A DNA stretch of 8,007 nt from NCBI GenBank assembly GCA_013697365.1, contig JACCXA010000297.1, positions 1 to 8,007 on the forward strand, given 5' to 3'. Made by a program: the position numbers and the translations under genes. Under the pieces are notes generated by a model that saw only the letters and a list, made by a program, of their open reading frames with translations, did no database searches and had not been told where the DNA came from. This stretch comes from Chthoniobacterales bacterium. Its GTDB lineage: Bacteria; Verrucomicrobiota; Verrucomicrobiia; Chthoniobacterales; UBA10450. Shown piece by piece: positions 1-6,698 of the stretch (the stretch's first letter is position 1; the number at the start of each line of letters is the position of its first letter).

Positions 1-1
1 G

Positions 2-1504
2 CGCACGCCCGATCGCGCGCTCGACATCCTGCTGAATCACTGGCTGCTGTACCAGACGCTCGGATGCCGCGTATGGGCGCGCTCCGGGTATTACCAGTCC
101 AGCGGCGCCTACGGATTCCGCGATCAACTGCAGGATGTGATGGCGCTGGTGCACGCCGAGCCCGCCCTTACCCGCGAGCATCTGCTTCGTGCCGCGGCGC
201 ATCAATTCCGGGAAGGCGACGTGCAGCATTGGTGGCATCCACCGGCCGGCCGCGGCGTGCGCACCCATTTTTCCGACGACTACCTGTGGCTGCCGTACGG
301 CACCTGCCGCTACGTCGCGTGCGTCGCAGATACCGGCGTGCTCGACGAGCAAATTCCCTTCCTCGAGGCCCGTCCAGTCATGCCAGAGGAGCAAGCGTAT
401 TACGATTTGCCAAATCGCACCCAGGAATCCGGCACGCTCTACGAACATTGTGTGCGCGCGATCGAGCACGGCCTGAAATTCGGCGAACATGGCTTGCCCC
501 TGATCGGTTCCGGTGATTGGAACGACGGCATGAACATGGTCGGAAAAGAAGGGCGTGGCGAAAGTGTTTGGCTGGCCTTTTTCCTTTACGATGTGCTGAC
601 GCAGTTCGCGGAGCTGGCGCGCGCGCGCGAGGACATTTCGTTTGCCGACCGATGCCTTGCGGAAACGAAGCAACTGCAAAAGAACATCGAGGCGCACGCC
701 TGGGACGGCCAATGGTATCGACGCGCCTATTTTGATAATGGGGAACCGCTCGGCTCCCGGACGAATTCGGAATGTCAGATCGATTCTCTGCCGCAAAGCT
801 GGTCGGTGATCAGCGGAGCCGGCGATCGGCAACGCTCCAATCACGCGATGAACGCGGTTAACGAGCGCTTGATCCGCCGGGAGGCCAAACTCATCCAGCT
901 CTTCGATCCGCCCTTCGACAGCTCCGCTTTGAACCCAGGCTACATCAAGGGTTACATCCCGGGCGTGCGCGAGAACGGCGGCCAATACACGCATGGTGCT
1001 ATCTGGACCACCATGGCCTTCGCGCTCATGGGTGAAAACGACCGCGCCTGGGAACTCTTCGCCCTCCTCAATCCCGTCCATCACGGCGGAACGGCCGAGC
1101 AAATTGCCACCTACAAAGTGGAGCCCTACGTCGTCGCGGCGGACGTGTATGCGCTCGCCCCACACACTGGACGAGGTGGCTGGACTTGGTATACAGGATC
1201 AGCCGGCTGGATGTATCGGCTCCTCGTAGAAACACTGCTCGGAGTGCACCTGGAGGGGGATCGACTTCGTCTGCTCCCTCGAATTCCTGCGAGCTGGACG
1301 ACCTACAAGATTCACTACCGCTTCCGGCACACGGTTTATCACATCACGATCACTCGGTTCGCCGACGGCTCGGCCGGCCCGAATGAATTCTCTCTCGATG
1401 GACAAGCTCTGATTGAGGAAGCGATCCCCCTGGTGGACGACCTCGCTGAGCATTTCGTCGAAATGCGAGTTCAGCAGACTAGCCCCCCGCAATCGCGCCC
1501 ATAA
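2..1504 (+). CDS. ndvB: Cyclic beta-1,2-glucan synthase-like protein, C-terminal GH94 domain (5' end outside window)
   Basis: The frame is open from base 2 to the TAA at 1502-1504, giving 500 residues with no start, so the gene begins left of the window. Residues 27-41 (ARSGYYQSSGAYGFR), GSGDWNDGMN near 169-178, RENGGQYTHGAIW at 323-335 and GGWTWYTGSAGW at 392-403 are hallmarks of the GH94 (alpha/alpha)6 barrel. The general-acid Asp of this family lies in the GDWNDG motif (D172/D175 here). Known family: in NdvB/ChvB/Cgs proteins of about 2800 residues, a membrane GT84 part builds linear beta-1,2-glucan and the GH94 domain phosphorolyses it to set chain length. The wording around ESGTLYEHC and EGRGESVWL matches that class better than cellobiose phosphorylase. 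Whether transmembrane and GT84 parts precede it cannot be seen; a shorter stand-alone GH94 phosphorylase is the alternative. The last 26 bases overlap the convergent MoaD-like gene, so the tail (about VQQTSPPQSRP) is probably a non-conserved extension. Confidence 0.92.
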   Translation, partial: RTPDRALDILLNHWLLYQTLGCRVWARSGYYQSSGAYGFRDQLQDVMALVHAEPALTREHLLRAAAHQFREGDVQHWWHPPAGRGVRTHFSDDYLWLPYGTCRYVACVADTGVLDEQIPFLEARPVMPEEQAYYDLPNRTQESGTLYEHCVRAIEHGLKFGEHGLPLIGSGDWNDGMNMVGKEGRGESVWLAFFLYDVLTQFAELARAREDISFADRCLAETKQLQKNIEAHAWDGQWYRRAYFDNGEPLGSRTNSECQIDSLPQSWSVISGAGDRQRSNHAMNAVNERLIRREAKLIQLFDPPFDSSALNPGYIKGYIPGVRENGGQYTHGAIWTTMAFALMGENDRAWELFALLNPVHHGGTAEQIATYKVEPYVVAADVYALAPHTGRGGWTWYTGSAGWMYRLLVETLLGVHLEGDRLRLLPRIPASWTTYKIHYRFRHTVYHITITRFADGSAGPNEFSLDGQALIEEAIPLVDDLAEHFVEMRVQQTSPPQSRP

Positions 1505-1775
1505 CAAAGAAGGGTTCGGCACCCGCCCCGATCGCTGCCGGCAGCGTCATGTCCGGCGATTCGTGGGAAACGTCCTGCCCGCAAACGAAGAAGCGAACAA
1601 GGGAGCGGCGTTCCTGCGTGGCATGGTCGCGCATCGTCCCGCGGAGCATTGGATAGGCAGACTCGAGAGCGTCCAGGATCGAGCGCGGCGTTACGGCCCC
1701 TTCGACCGGAAGCTCCACCTCGGCGCCGACGCGCGCCAGTGTCCGCAAATGATGCGGGAGCACAACCCGGATCAT
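1479..1775 (-). CDS. MoaD/ThiS-like ubiquitin-fold protein ending in Gly-Gly
   Basis: 98 residues, ATG at 1773-1775 and TAG at 1479-1481. The pattern is that of a small beta-grasp protein: strand MIRVVLP, helix HHLRTLAR, strand AEVELPV, helix TPRSILDALESAYP, strand RFFVCGQDVS and strand EPFFVMGAI. The protein ends exactly in AGG, the diglycine that an E1-like enzyme adenylates in MoaD, ThiS and ubiquitin. Length is normal for the family. MoaD gives sulfur to molybdopterin and ThiS to the thiamine thiazole, but no moaE, moeB/thiF, thiG or other cofactor gene is in view. The start codon overlaps the stop of the beta-propeller gene (ATGA, 1772-1775), so the two are almost certainly co-translated. 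I recall similar MoaD-like/propeller pairs in other bacteria but know no assigned function. The 3' end overlaps the convergent GH94 gene by 26 bases. The fold is a confident call; the role is unknown. Confidence 0.85.
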   Translation of the reverse strand: MIRVVLPHHLRTLARVGAEVELPVEGAVTPRSILDALESAYPMLRGTMRDHATQERRSLVRFFVCGQDVSHESPDMTLPAAIGAGAEPFFVMGAIAGG

Positions 1776-2887
1776 GGCAACGTCTGCACTTCAACCGACA
1801 ACACGCCCGGCAAATCACGCACGATCGCCGTCCACGTGTCGCCGGCATCGGCGGAGCCGTAGACCTGTCCGCCCGTGGTCCCAAAGTAGATGCCGCACTC
1901 GTCGAGTGAATCCACCGCCATCGCGTCGCGCAGCACGTTGACGTAACAGTTGCTTTGCGGCAGGCCTTTCGTCAGTGCTTCCCATTCGTTGCCACCTGTC
2001 CGGCTGCGATAGACGCGCAGCTTCCCATCCGGCGGAAAATGCTCGGAGTCGCTCTTGATCGGGACGACATAAACGGTCTCGGGCTCGTGCGCGTGCACGT
2101 TGATTGGAAATCCGAAGTCACTCGGCAGGTCGCCACTGACTTCGCGCCACGAGTCGCCGGCATCCTCGCTCCGCATCACATCCCAATGCTTCTGCATAAA
2201 GAGCACATTCGGACGCGACGGATGCATGGCGATGCGATGAACGCAGTGGCCGACCTCCGCGGTTGGATTGGGAATATATTCTGAATGCAGGCCGCGGTTA
2301 ATGGGGCGCCAGTTTTGGCCACCATCATCGCTACGAAATGTTCCAGCTGCCGAGATGGCAACGAAGATGCGATCGGGCTGAACCGGATCAAGCAGGATGG
2401 TATGCAGACACATCCCACCGGCTCCCGGCTGCCACTGCGGGCCCGAGGCATGCGTGCGTAGACCGGGCAGCTCCCGCCACGACTTTCCGCCGTCCGTCGT
2501 GCGGAACAGAGCGGCATCCTCCGCCCCGGCGTAAACCGTCTCCGGATCGCGGAGCGAAGGCTCGAGATGCCAGACACGCTTGAACTCCCAGGGATGCTGC
2601 GTGCCGTCGTACCATTGGTGCGTACCCGGAATTCCGTCGTAGGAGAATTCATTTCCCATCGGTTCCCAATTTTTGCCACCGTCGCTGGAACGCTGAATCT
2701 GCTGCCCAAACCAGTCGCTCGTCTGCGACGCGTACAGCCGGGCCGGTTCAACCGGCGAGCCTTTCAAATGGTATATTTCCCAACCGGGAAAGTGCGGACC
2801 GCTGATGTCCCAGCGTTCACGCGTGCCATCCGCCGTTAAAATGAACGCCCCTTTGCGGGTCCCGACGAGCACTCTTACTCCACTCAT
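1772..2887 (-). CDS. Asp-box (BNR/sortilin-type) beta-propeller protein, partner of the MoaD-like gene
   Basis: 371 residues if started at the ATG at 2885-2887 (MSGVRVLVGTRKGAF). In-frame ATGs at 2894-2896 and 2915-2917 add 3 or 10 residues. None has a clear ribosome site; I chose 2887 because the first propeller strand begins right after it. Six Asp-box motifs are visible: SSDGGKNW (67-74), TTDGGKSW (130-137), SDDGGQNW (186-193), SEDAGDSW (240-247), SRTGGNEW (295-302, degenerate) and SADAGDTW (345-352). Their spacing of 50-63 residues is one propeller blade each. There is no signal peptide or membrane segment, so the protein is probably cytoplasmic. Such proteins are often labelled exo-alpha-sialidase, but Asp-boxes are structural turns and I see no sialidase RIP motif near the N terminus, so I do not assign that activity. 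Cys and His residues in GMCLH, GHCVH and SNCYVNVLRD could form a functional face (inference). The stop overlaps the MoaD-like start by 4 bases. Confidence 0.85.
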   Translation of the reverse strand: MSGVRVLVGTRKGAFILTADGTRERWDISGPHFPGWEIYHLKGSPVEPARLYASQTSDWFGQQIQRSSDGGKNWEPMGNEFSYDGIPGTHQWYDGTQHPWEFKRVWHLEPSLRDPETVYAGAEDAALFRTTDGGKSWRELPGLRTHASGPQWQPGAGGMCLHTILLDPVQPDRIFVAISAAGTFRSDDGGQNWRPINRGLHSEYIPNPTAEVGHCVHRIAMHPSRPNVLFMQKHWDVMRSEDAGDSWREVSGDLPSDFGFPINVHAHEPETVYVVPIKSDSEHFPPDGKLRVYRSRTGGNEWEALTKGLPQSNCYVNVLRDAMAVDSLDECGIYFGTTGGQVYGSADAGDTWTAIVRDLPGVLSVEVQTLP

Positions 2888-2996
2888 GAGCGACATTGTT
2901 GCTGAAAGCGGCAACATTCTGCAAGCGACGTAAATGTTCGGTTGAGCTTATTCGCCAGCGCCCGTCGGGTTTCGACCTGCGGCTCTGCCAATGCTC

Positions 2997-4472
2997 CTAC
3001 TTCGCAATGCAGACGTTCTTCGGCTCGGTGAAAAACGCGAGAGCTTCGTTGCCTCCTTCGCGACCGACGCCGCTTTGTTTCATGCCGCCGAACGGAACGC
3101 GCAGATCGCGAATGAGCCAGCAATTTACCCAGACCGTGCCGGTGTGAATCTGCTCCGCAACGCGGTGGGCGCGGTTGAGGTTTTGCGTCCAGACGCTCGA
3201 GGCGAGGCCGTAGTCGTTGTCGTTGGCATATCCGATGACTTCTTCTTCGCTGTCGAAGGGCGTGATCGAGACAACCGGGCCGAAGATCTCCTCGCGATTA
3301 ACCCGGCAGGAAACCGGCAGGTCCGTGATCACGGTCGGCGGGAAAAAATAGCCGTCGCGGCAGCGTTCGTTAGGCACTTCCGGCGCGGCACCCCCCAGCG
3401 CGATCTTGCCACCCTCCGCCCGCGCGAGGTCGACGTAGAATTTTACCTTCTCCAGCTGGGTTTTGGAAACGATCGCGCCTTGCTCGGTCGTCGTGTCGAG
3501 CGGATCGCCGACCTTTAATTTCGAAGCGGCCTGGACAAACCGGTCGACGAACTCCGGGTAAGCCGAGCGTTCGACGAAGACGCGCGAACCGCACAAGCAA
3601 ACCTGTCCCTGGTTAGCAAAAGACGAGCGCAGGCTGCCGGCGATCGCCGCCTCTTGATCGGCATCGGCGAAGACGATGTTGGGATTCTTCCCGCCCAGCT
3701 CGAGCGAAACTTTCTTGAACATCGGCGCGCAGGTCTCGGCCACCTTCCGCCCAGTCACGGTTCCGCCCGTGAAGGAAATCGTCTCGATCCGGGGGTGCGC
3801 CGTGATGGCCTGCCCAACGTTCGGTCCCGTCCCGTGCACCACATTGAGGACGCCCTTCGGCAGGCCGGCTTCCCGACAGATGTCACAGAGCAGGAAGGCT
3901 GTCATCGGCGTCAACTCGCTCGGTTTCGCGATGGCGGTATTTCCGCAGGCGAGGGCCGGCGCAATTTTCCAGGTCAGGAGATAGAGTGGAAGGTTCCAGG
4001 GCGAGATTAGTCCCACCACGCCGCGCGGCTGGCGCAGCGTGTAATTGAAGGCAATGCCATCCGTGACGTGCGCTTCGTTCTCCGTGTGCAGAATGGCGGT
4101 CGCGAAGAAGCGGAAATTGCTCGCGGCCCGCGGAATGTCGAGCCCCCGCGCGAGCGAGAGCGGCTTCCCGTTATCGATCGATTCCGCGCGCGCCAGCTTC
4201 TCCAGATCGCGCTCGATCAGATCGGCGATCCTCAGGAGAATGCGTGATCGATCCATCGCCGGTTGGTGCGACCAATCGCGAAACGCCTCCACCGCGGCTG
4301 CCACCGCCAACTCGACATCACGACTGTCGCTGTCCGGAACTTGGGAATATGGCTTGCCGGTCGCCGGTTCGATGTTGTCGAGATACTGCCGGCCGACCGG
4401 CTCGATCAGCTGGCCGTCGATGAAATTTCTGATCTGGATCTGTTCGGTCGGCACGGGACTGGTTTGGTTCAA
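2997..4472 (-). CDS. NAD(P)+-dependent aldehyde dehydrogenase, 2-amino/2-hydroxymuconate semialdehyde dehydrogenase-like
   Basis: 491 residues from a TTG start, the usual length of the aldehyde dehydrogenase superfamily. Visible landmarks: ISPWN with N160, the oxyanion Asn; K183 in IAKPSE, cofactor binding; SFTGG at 233-237; the general base E258 in SLELGG; the catalytic nucleophile C292 in NQGQVCLC; and E395 in EEIFGPV. The stretch NCWLIRDLRVPFGGMKQSG (450-468) and the CLCGSR context around C292 are typical of the ALDH8A1/AMSDH/HMSDH group, which oxidises muconate semialdehydes in tryptophan (kynurenine) or catechol meta-cleavage catabolism. As I recall, the Arg in the NCW-IRDL segment (R455 here) helps hold the substrate carboxylate in AMSDH. 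No other catabolic gene is nearby, so the substrate remains inference. No ATG is available near the N terminus: TTG at 4472 or GTG at 4454 are the candidate starts, neither with a Shine-Dalgarno motif. It is separated from lpxB by 98 bases with hairpins and may have its own promoter. Confidence 0.92.
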   Translation of the reverse strand: MNQTSPVPTEQIQIRNFIDGQLIEPVGRQYLDNIEPATGKPYSQVPDSDSRDVELAVAAAVEAFRDWSHQPAMDRSRILLRIADLIERDLEKLARAESIDNGKPLSLARGLDIPRAASNFRFFATAILHTENEAHVTDGIAFNYTLRQPRGVVGLISPWNLPLYLLTWKIAPALACGNTAIAKPSELTPMTAFLLCDICREAGLPKGVLNVVHGTGPNVGQAITAHPRIETISFTGGTVTGRKVAETCAPMFKKVSLELGGKNPNIVFADADQEAAIAGSLRSSFANQGQVCLCGSRVFVERSAYPEFVDRFVQAASKLKVGDPLDTTTEQGAIVSKTQLEKVKFYVDLARAEGGKIALGGAAPEVPNERCRDGYFFPPTVITDLPVSCRVNREEIFGPVVSITPFDSEEEVIGYANDNDYGLASSVWTQNLNRAHRVAEQIHTGTVWVNCWLIRDLRVPFGGMKQSGVGREGGNEALAFFTEPKNVCIAK

Positions 4473-4503
4473 TCGGGAAACAGATTTGTCTCGACGAATC
4501 GGA

Positions 4504-4528
4504 TTGGCAAGCCTCGGTCTCTTGCCAA
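4504..4528 (-). other. Second stem-loop in the lpxB-ALDH gap
   Basis: TTGGCAAG (4504-4511) pairs perfectly with CTTGCCAA (4521-4528), an 8-pair stem with a 9-base loop, only 3 bases from the REP-like palindrome. Together the two hairpins fill much of the 98-base gap between the lpxB stop and the dehydrogenase start. No T-run follows on the minus strand, so a classical intrinsic terminator is not supported. Attenuation, mRNA processing or half of a paired REP element are possible roles. Confidence 0.4.
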
Positions 4529-4531
4529 CTT

Positions 4532-4554
4532 GGGAAGCTGGCAGCTTCCCCTAC
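4532..4554 (-). repeat. REP-like palindrome with GTAG head
   Basis: Bases 4532-4550 form a perfect inverted repeat (GGGAAGCTG / CAGCTTCCC around a central G). As a hairpin it folds with 7 pairs and a 5-base loop, or more. On the minus strand it is directly preceded by GTAG (4554-4551). A GTAG-type tetranucleotide followed by a GC-rich palindrome is the architecture of REP elements mobilised by RAYT transposases. Only one copy is in this window and no RAYT gene is present, so it cannot be shown here to be a repeat. It could equally be an mRNA 3' hairpin protecting the lpxB transcript. Confidence 0.45.
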
Positions 4555-4570
4555 AAAGCGGCACCTCCCC

Positions 4571-5707
4571 TTAGGAACGATGGCCGCGCGCGATCTCGTC
4601 GAAAATGGCGCGCGCCGCGGTCTTGCTCGCGCCTTCTTTGCCGAGCGTCGCGATCACTGCATCGAATTCCGAGACAATTTTCTTCCGCGCATGTGCATCG
4701 TTCATCAGGCGCAGGACAGAATCCGCGATGACGCGCGGATCAGCGCGGTGTTGGATAAACTCCGGAATGATCTCGCGTCCCGCGAGGACGTTAGGCATCC
4801 CGAGGTGCTTTACCTTCACGACCATTCGAGCCGCGAGATACGTCAACCAGGCCACCCGATAGACGAGAACGAAGGGCAACCGAAAAAAGGCGGCTTCGAG
4901 GGTGGCCGTGCCGGAAGCGACAATGCCCACCTGCGCACGTTGCATGGCCCCCGCAGCGGCTCTGACGGTCACATTGACAATCTCCGGCGCTAGTCCGGAG
5001 GCCTTCAGCATGCCTTCCGCTTCGCGCGCTAGCCGCAGCGACGCAGCCGCAACCTCAAAGCGTGTGCCGCCTCGGCTCTGCTCGATACGCTGCGCGGCTT
5101 CCAATATGATGGGGAGAATTTTCCGCACCTCGCGCATCCGACTGCCCGGGAAGAGGCCGATGAGGTCTGGATCACGTCCTGCGGAAATGCGTTCCGCTTC
5201 CAAAGCCTCCATCATCGGATGCCCGACGAAGACGGTGCGCAGCCCGGATTTGTTGTACAGCTCCGCTTCGAAGGGAAAGATGCAGAGCATGAGATTGAGA
5301 TACTTCGCCATTTGCGGGATGCGGCGGCGGTTCCAGGCCCAGACCTGCGGGCTGATGTAGTAGATGATGTTGATTTGGGGGAGTTGCGTGCGCAGAGCCC
5401 GGGCGAGGCGGAGGTTGAAGCCGGGGTAATCAATAAGAACGACCGCGTCTGGATTCTGAGCGCGAATCTCCCGCAGCGCGTCAGCAAATTGTTGGCGAAA
5501 ATATCCGTATTTCTTGAGCACTTCCCAAAGGCCAAGAACCGCCGACTCCTGGCTCCAGTCGGTTAAGGTTCCGCTCGCGAGCGCGCGCATGCGCGGGCCT
5601 CCCCGACCGAGAAAGACCACGTCCGGCCGCAATTCTCGCAACGCCTCCATCAAAGCGGCGCCATGGGTATCGCCGCTCGCCTCGCCGGCTACGAAATGCA
5701 GCTTCAT
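4571..5707 (-). CDS. lpxB: Lipid A disaccharide synthase (GT19)
   Basis: 378 residues, ATG at 5705-5707 and TAA at 4571-4573, close to the usual 380. LpxB condenses UDP-2,3-diacylglucosamine with lipid X to form the beta-1,6 lipid A disaccharide at the inner face of the cytoplasmic membrane. Family landmarks appear in order: GEASGD at 8-13 right after the first strand; DYPGFN at 93-98 with the essential Asp; SPQVWAW at 119-125; FPFE at 144-147; VGHP at 161-164; FPGSR at 186-190; ASGTATLE at 264-271, the nucleotide-binding loop; and MPNVLAGREIIPEFIQ at 304-319. All expected residues are present, so it should be active. It lies 61 bases after the Gfo/Idh gene on the same strand and is probably the last gene of the fcl operon. 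No strong ribosome site precedes the ATG; the start is fixed by the conserved N terminus MKLHFVAGEASGD. Confidence 0.97.
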   Translation of the reverse strand: MKLHFVAGEASGDTHGAALMEALRELRPDVVFLGRGGPRMRALASGTLTDWSQESAVLGLWEVLKKYGYFRQQFADALREIRAQNPDAVVLIDYPGFNLRLARALRTQLPQINIIYYISPQVWAWNRRRIPQMAKYLNLMLCIFPFEAELYNKSGLRTVFVGHPMMEALEAERISAGRDPDLIGLFPGSRMREVRKILPIILEAAQRIEQSRGGTRFEVAAASLRLAREAEGMLKASGLAPEIVNVTVRAAAGAMQRAQVGIVASGTATLEAAFFRLPFVLVYRVAWLTYLAARMVVKVKHLGMPNVLAGREIIPEFIQHRADPRVIADSVLRLMNDAHARKKIVSEFDAVIATLGKEGASKTAARAIFDEIARGHRS

Positions 5708-5768
5708 GTCGCGAGCGCCTGGAGGTGCAGAACCACGTCCCTCCGGATCTGTCTCGGCGCGCTCCTTC

Positions 5769-6698
5769 TCAATCGATCGGCTTCTGGGCTGCTATCCTTT
5801 TCGTAATCTCCACCGCTAACTCCAGCGCCGCCATCGCCTGCAACCCGGAGACCTTCGGCGCGCGCCCGGTCGCCGCGCATTCCAGAAACGACGCGAGCTG
5901 TCGCTTGAGCGGCTCTTCGCGTTCGATCTCGACCTCGCTCCGGTCGATCCCGGTCGCAGAACGTCGGTATATTTCCCCGGTCTGGGCCTGGTAATCCAGC
6001 GAGAGATAGGCGTCCTCCTGGAAGACTCGAATCTTGCGCATGCGTTCCGGACTGATGCGGCTCGACGTCACGTTCGCGACACAGCCGTTCTCGAAACGCA
6101 GGCGTGCGTTCGCGATATCCTCGCCCTGGCTCAAGACCGGCACGCCCACAGCTTCAATCGTCTCCACGGGCGAGCGCACCAGATGCAGAATGATCTCGAG
6201 ATCGTGAATCATGAGGTCCAGTACGACGCCGATGTCCGTGCTGCGATTCGGGTAGGGCGACAGGCGATGCGCCTCGATGAAGCGCGGGCGCGTCAATCGC
6301 TCTTCGAGCGCGCCGAGCACGGGGTTGAAACGCTCGACATGGCCCACCTGGAGGATGACCTGCTTTTGGGCCGCCAACTCGGCCAACGCGCTCGCATCCG
6401 CCGTGTTTTCCGCGATTGGCTTCTCGATCAGCAGATGCTTGCCCCGCTCCAGGAGCTGGCGCGCCACTTCGAAGTGAGTGCTTGTCGGTGTCGCCAGGGA
6501 AGCAGCGTCGACCCGGCTGGCGAAATCTTCCAGCGACGTTGCCGCTGTGGTCTGGAACTCCGCGGCGAGCTGTCGCGCCTTCTCGCCGTCCGTGTCATAA
6601 ATCGCCTTGAACTCCGCCGAGGATTGCTCCGCGTATAGCCGGACGTGATTTTTTCCGATGTGACCGACTCCGACAACGCCAACGCGCAGTTTGCTCAT
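5769..6698 (-). CDS. Gfo/Idh/MocA oxidoreductase of the lpx-linked type (GnnA-like, possible UDP-GlcNAc 3-dehydrogenase)
   Basis: 309 residues, ATG at 6696-6698 and TGA at 5769-5771. The N-terminal Rossmann fold carries GVGHIGKNH (10-18). The conserved IEKPIA (91-96) supplies the family's catalytic Lys (K93). The C-terminal domain has GHVERFNP (119-126) and DLMIHDLEI (161-169) with His165 at the expected active-site position. This subgroup is commonly found beside lpxA/lpxB in LPS-producing bacteria. In Acidithiobacillus and Leptospira the related GnnA oxidises the 3-OH of UDP-GlcNAc so that GnnB can aminate it, giving lipid A with amide-linked acyl chains. Here the gene overlaps fcl by ATGA and precedes lpxB by 61 bases, which supports a sugar-nucleotide or lipid A role. 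No GnnB-type aminotransferase is in view, so the exact substrate is inference. The family call is secure, GnnA identity moderate. Confidence 0.9.
   Translation of the reverse strand: MSKLRVGVVGVGHIGKNHVRLYAEQSSAEFKAIYDTDGEKARQLAAEFQTTAATSLEDFASRVDAASLATPTSTHFEVARQLLERGKHLLIEKPIAENTADASALAELAAQKQVILQVGHVERFNPVLGALEERLTRPRFIEAHRLSPYPNRSTDIGVVLDLMIHDLEIILHLVRSPVETIEAVGVPVLSQGEDIANARLRFENGCVANVTSSRISPERMRKIRVFQEDAYLSLDYQAQTGEIYRRSATGIDRSEVEIEREEPLKRQLASFLECAATGRAPKVSGLQAMAALELAVEITKRIAAQKPID

Noticed and set aside
1533..1546. Perfect 14-base palindrome CGCTGCCGGCAGCG about 29 bases after the GH94 stop, as a terminator
   Set aside because: It lies inside the MoaD-like coding region, has no T-run on either strand, and a GC-rich palindrome of this size is plausible by chance.
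1471..1884. 137-codon minus-strand open frame overlapping the MoaD-like gene
   Set aside because: It is an Arg/Cys/Ala-rich shadow frame with no domain pattern; the MoaD-like frame explains the region.
2991..3518. 175-codon plus-strand open frame antisense to the aldehyde dehydrogenase
   Set aside because: It lies opposite a strongly conserved gene, and such long antisense frames are common in GC-rich DNA; no recognisable fold.
4473..4515. Possible sigma-70 promoter for the ALDH gene (TTGCCA, 17 bases, AAATCT on the minus strand)
   Set aside because: The -10 match is weak, and the -35 match lies inside the second hairpin; not strong enough to list.
4562..4573. SD-like AGGGGAGG just downstream of the lpxB stop, as the ribosome site of a small gene
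   Set aside because: The only open frame is about 31 codons, starts at a GTG that touches the motif, runs through both hairpins and looks like no protein.
4045..4731. 228-codon plus-strand open frame spanning the ALDH start, the hairpins and the lpxB 3' end
   Set aside because: Ser/Arg-rich composition typical of a shadow frame; it crosses two well-supported genes and the palindromes.
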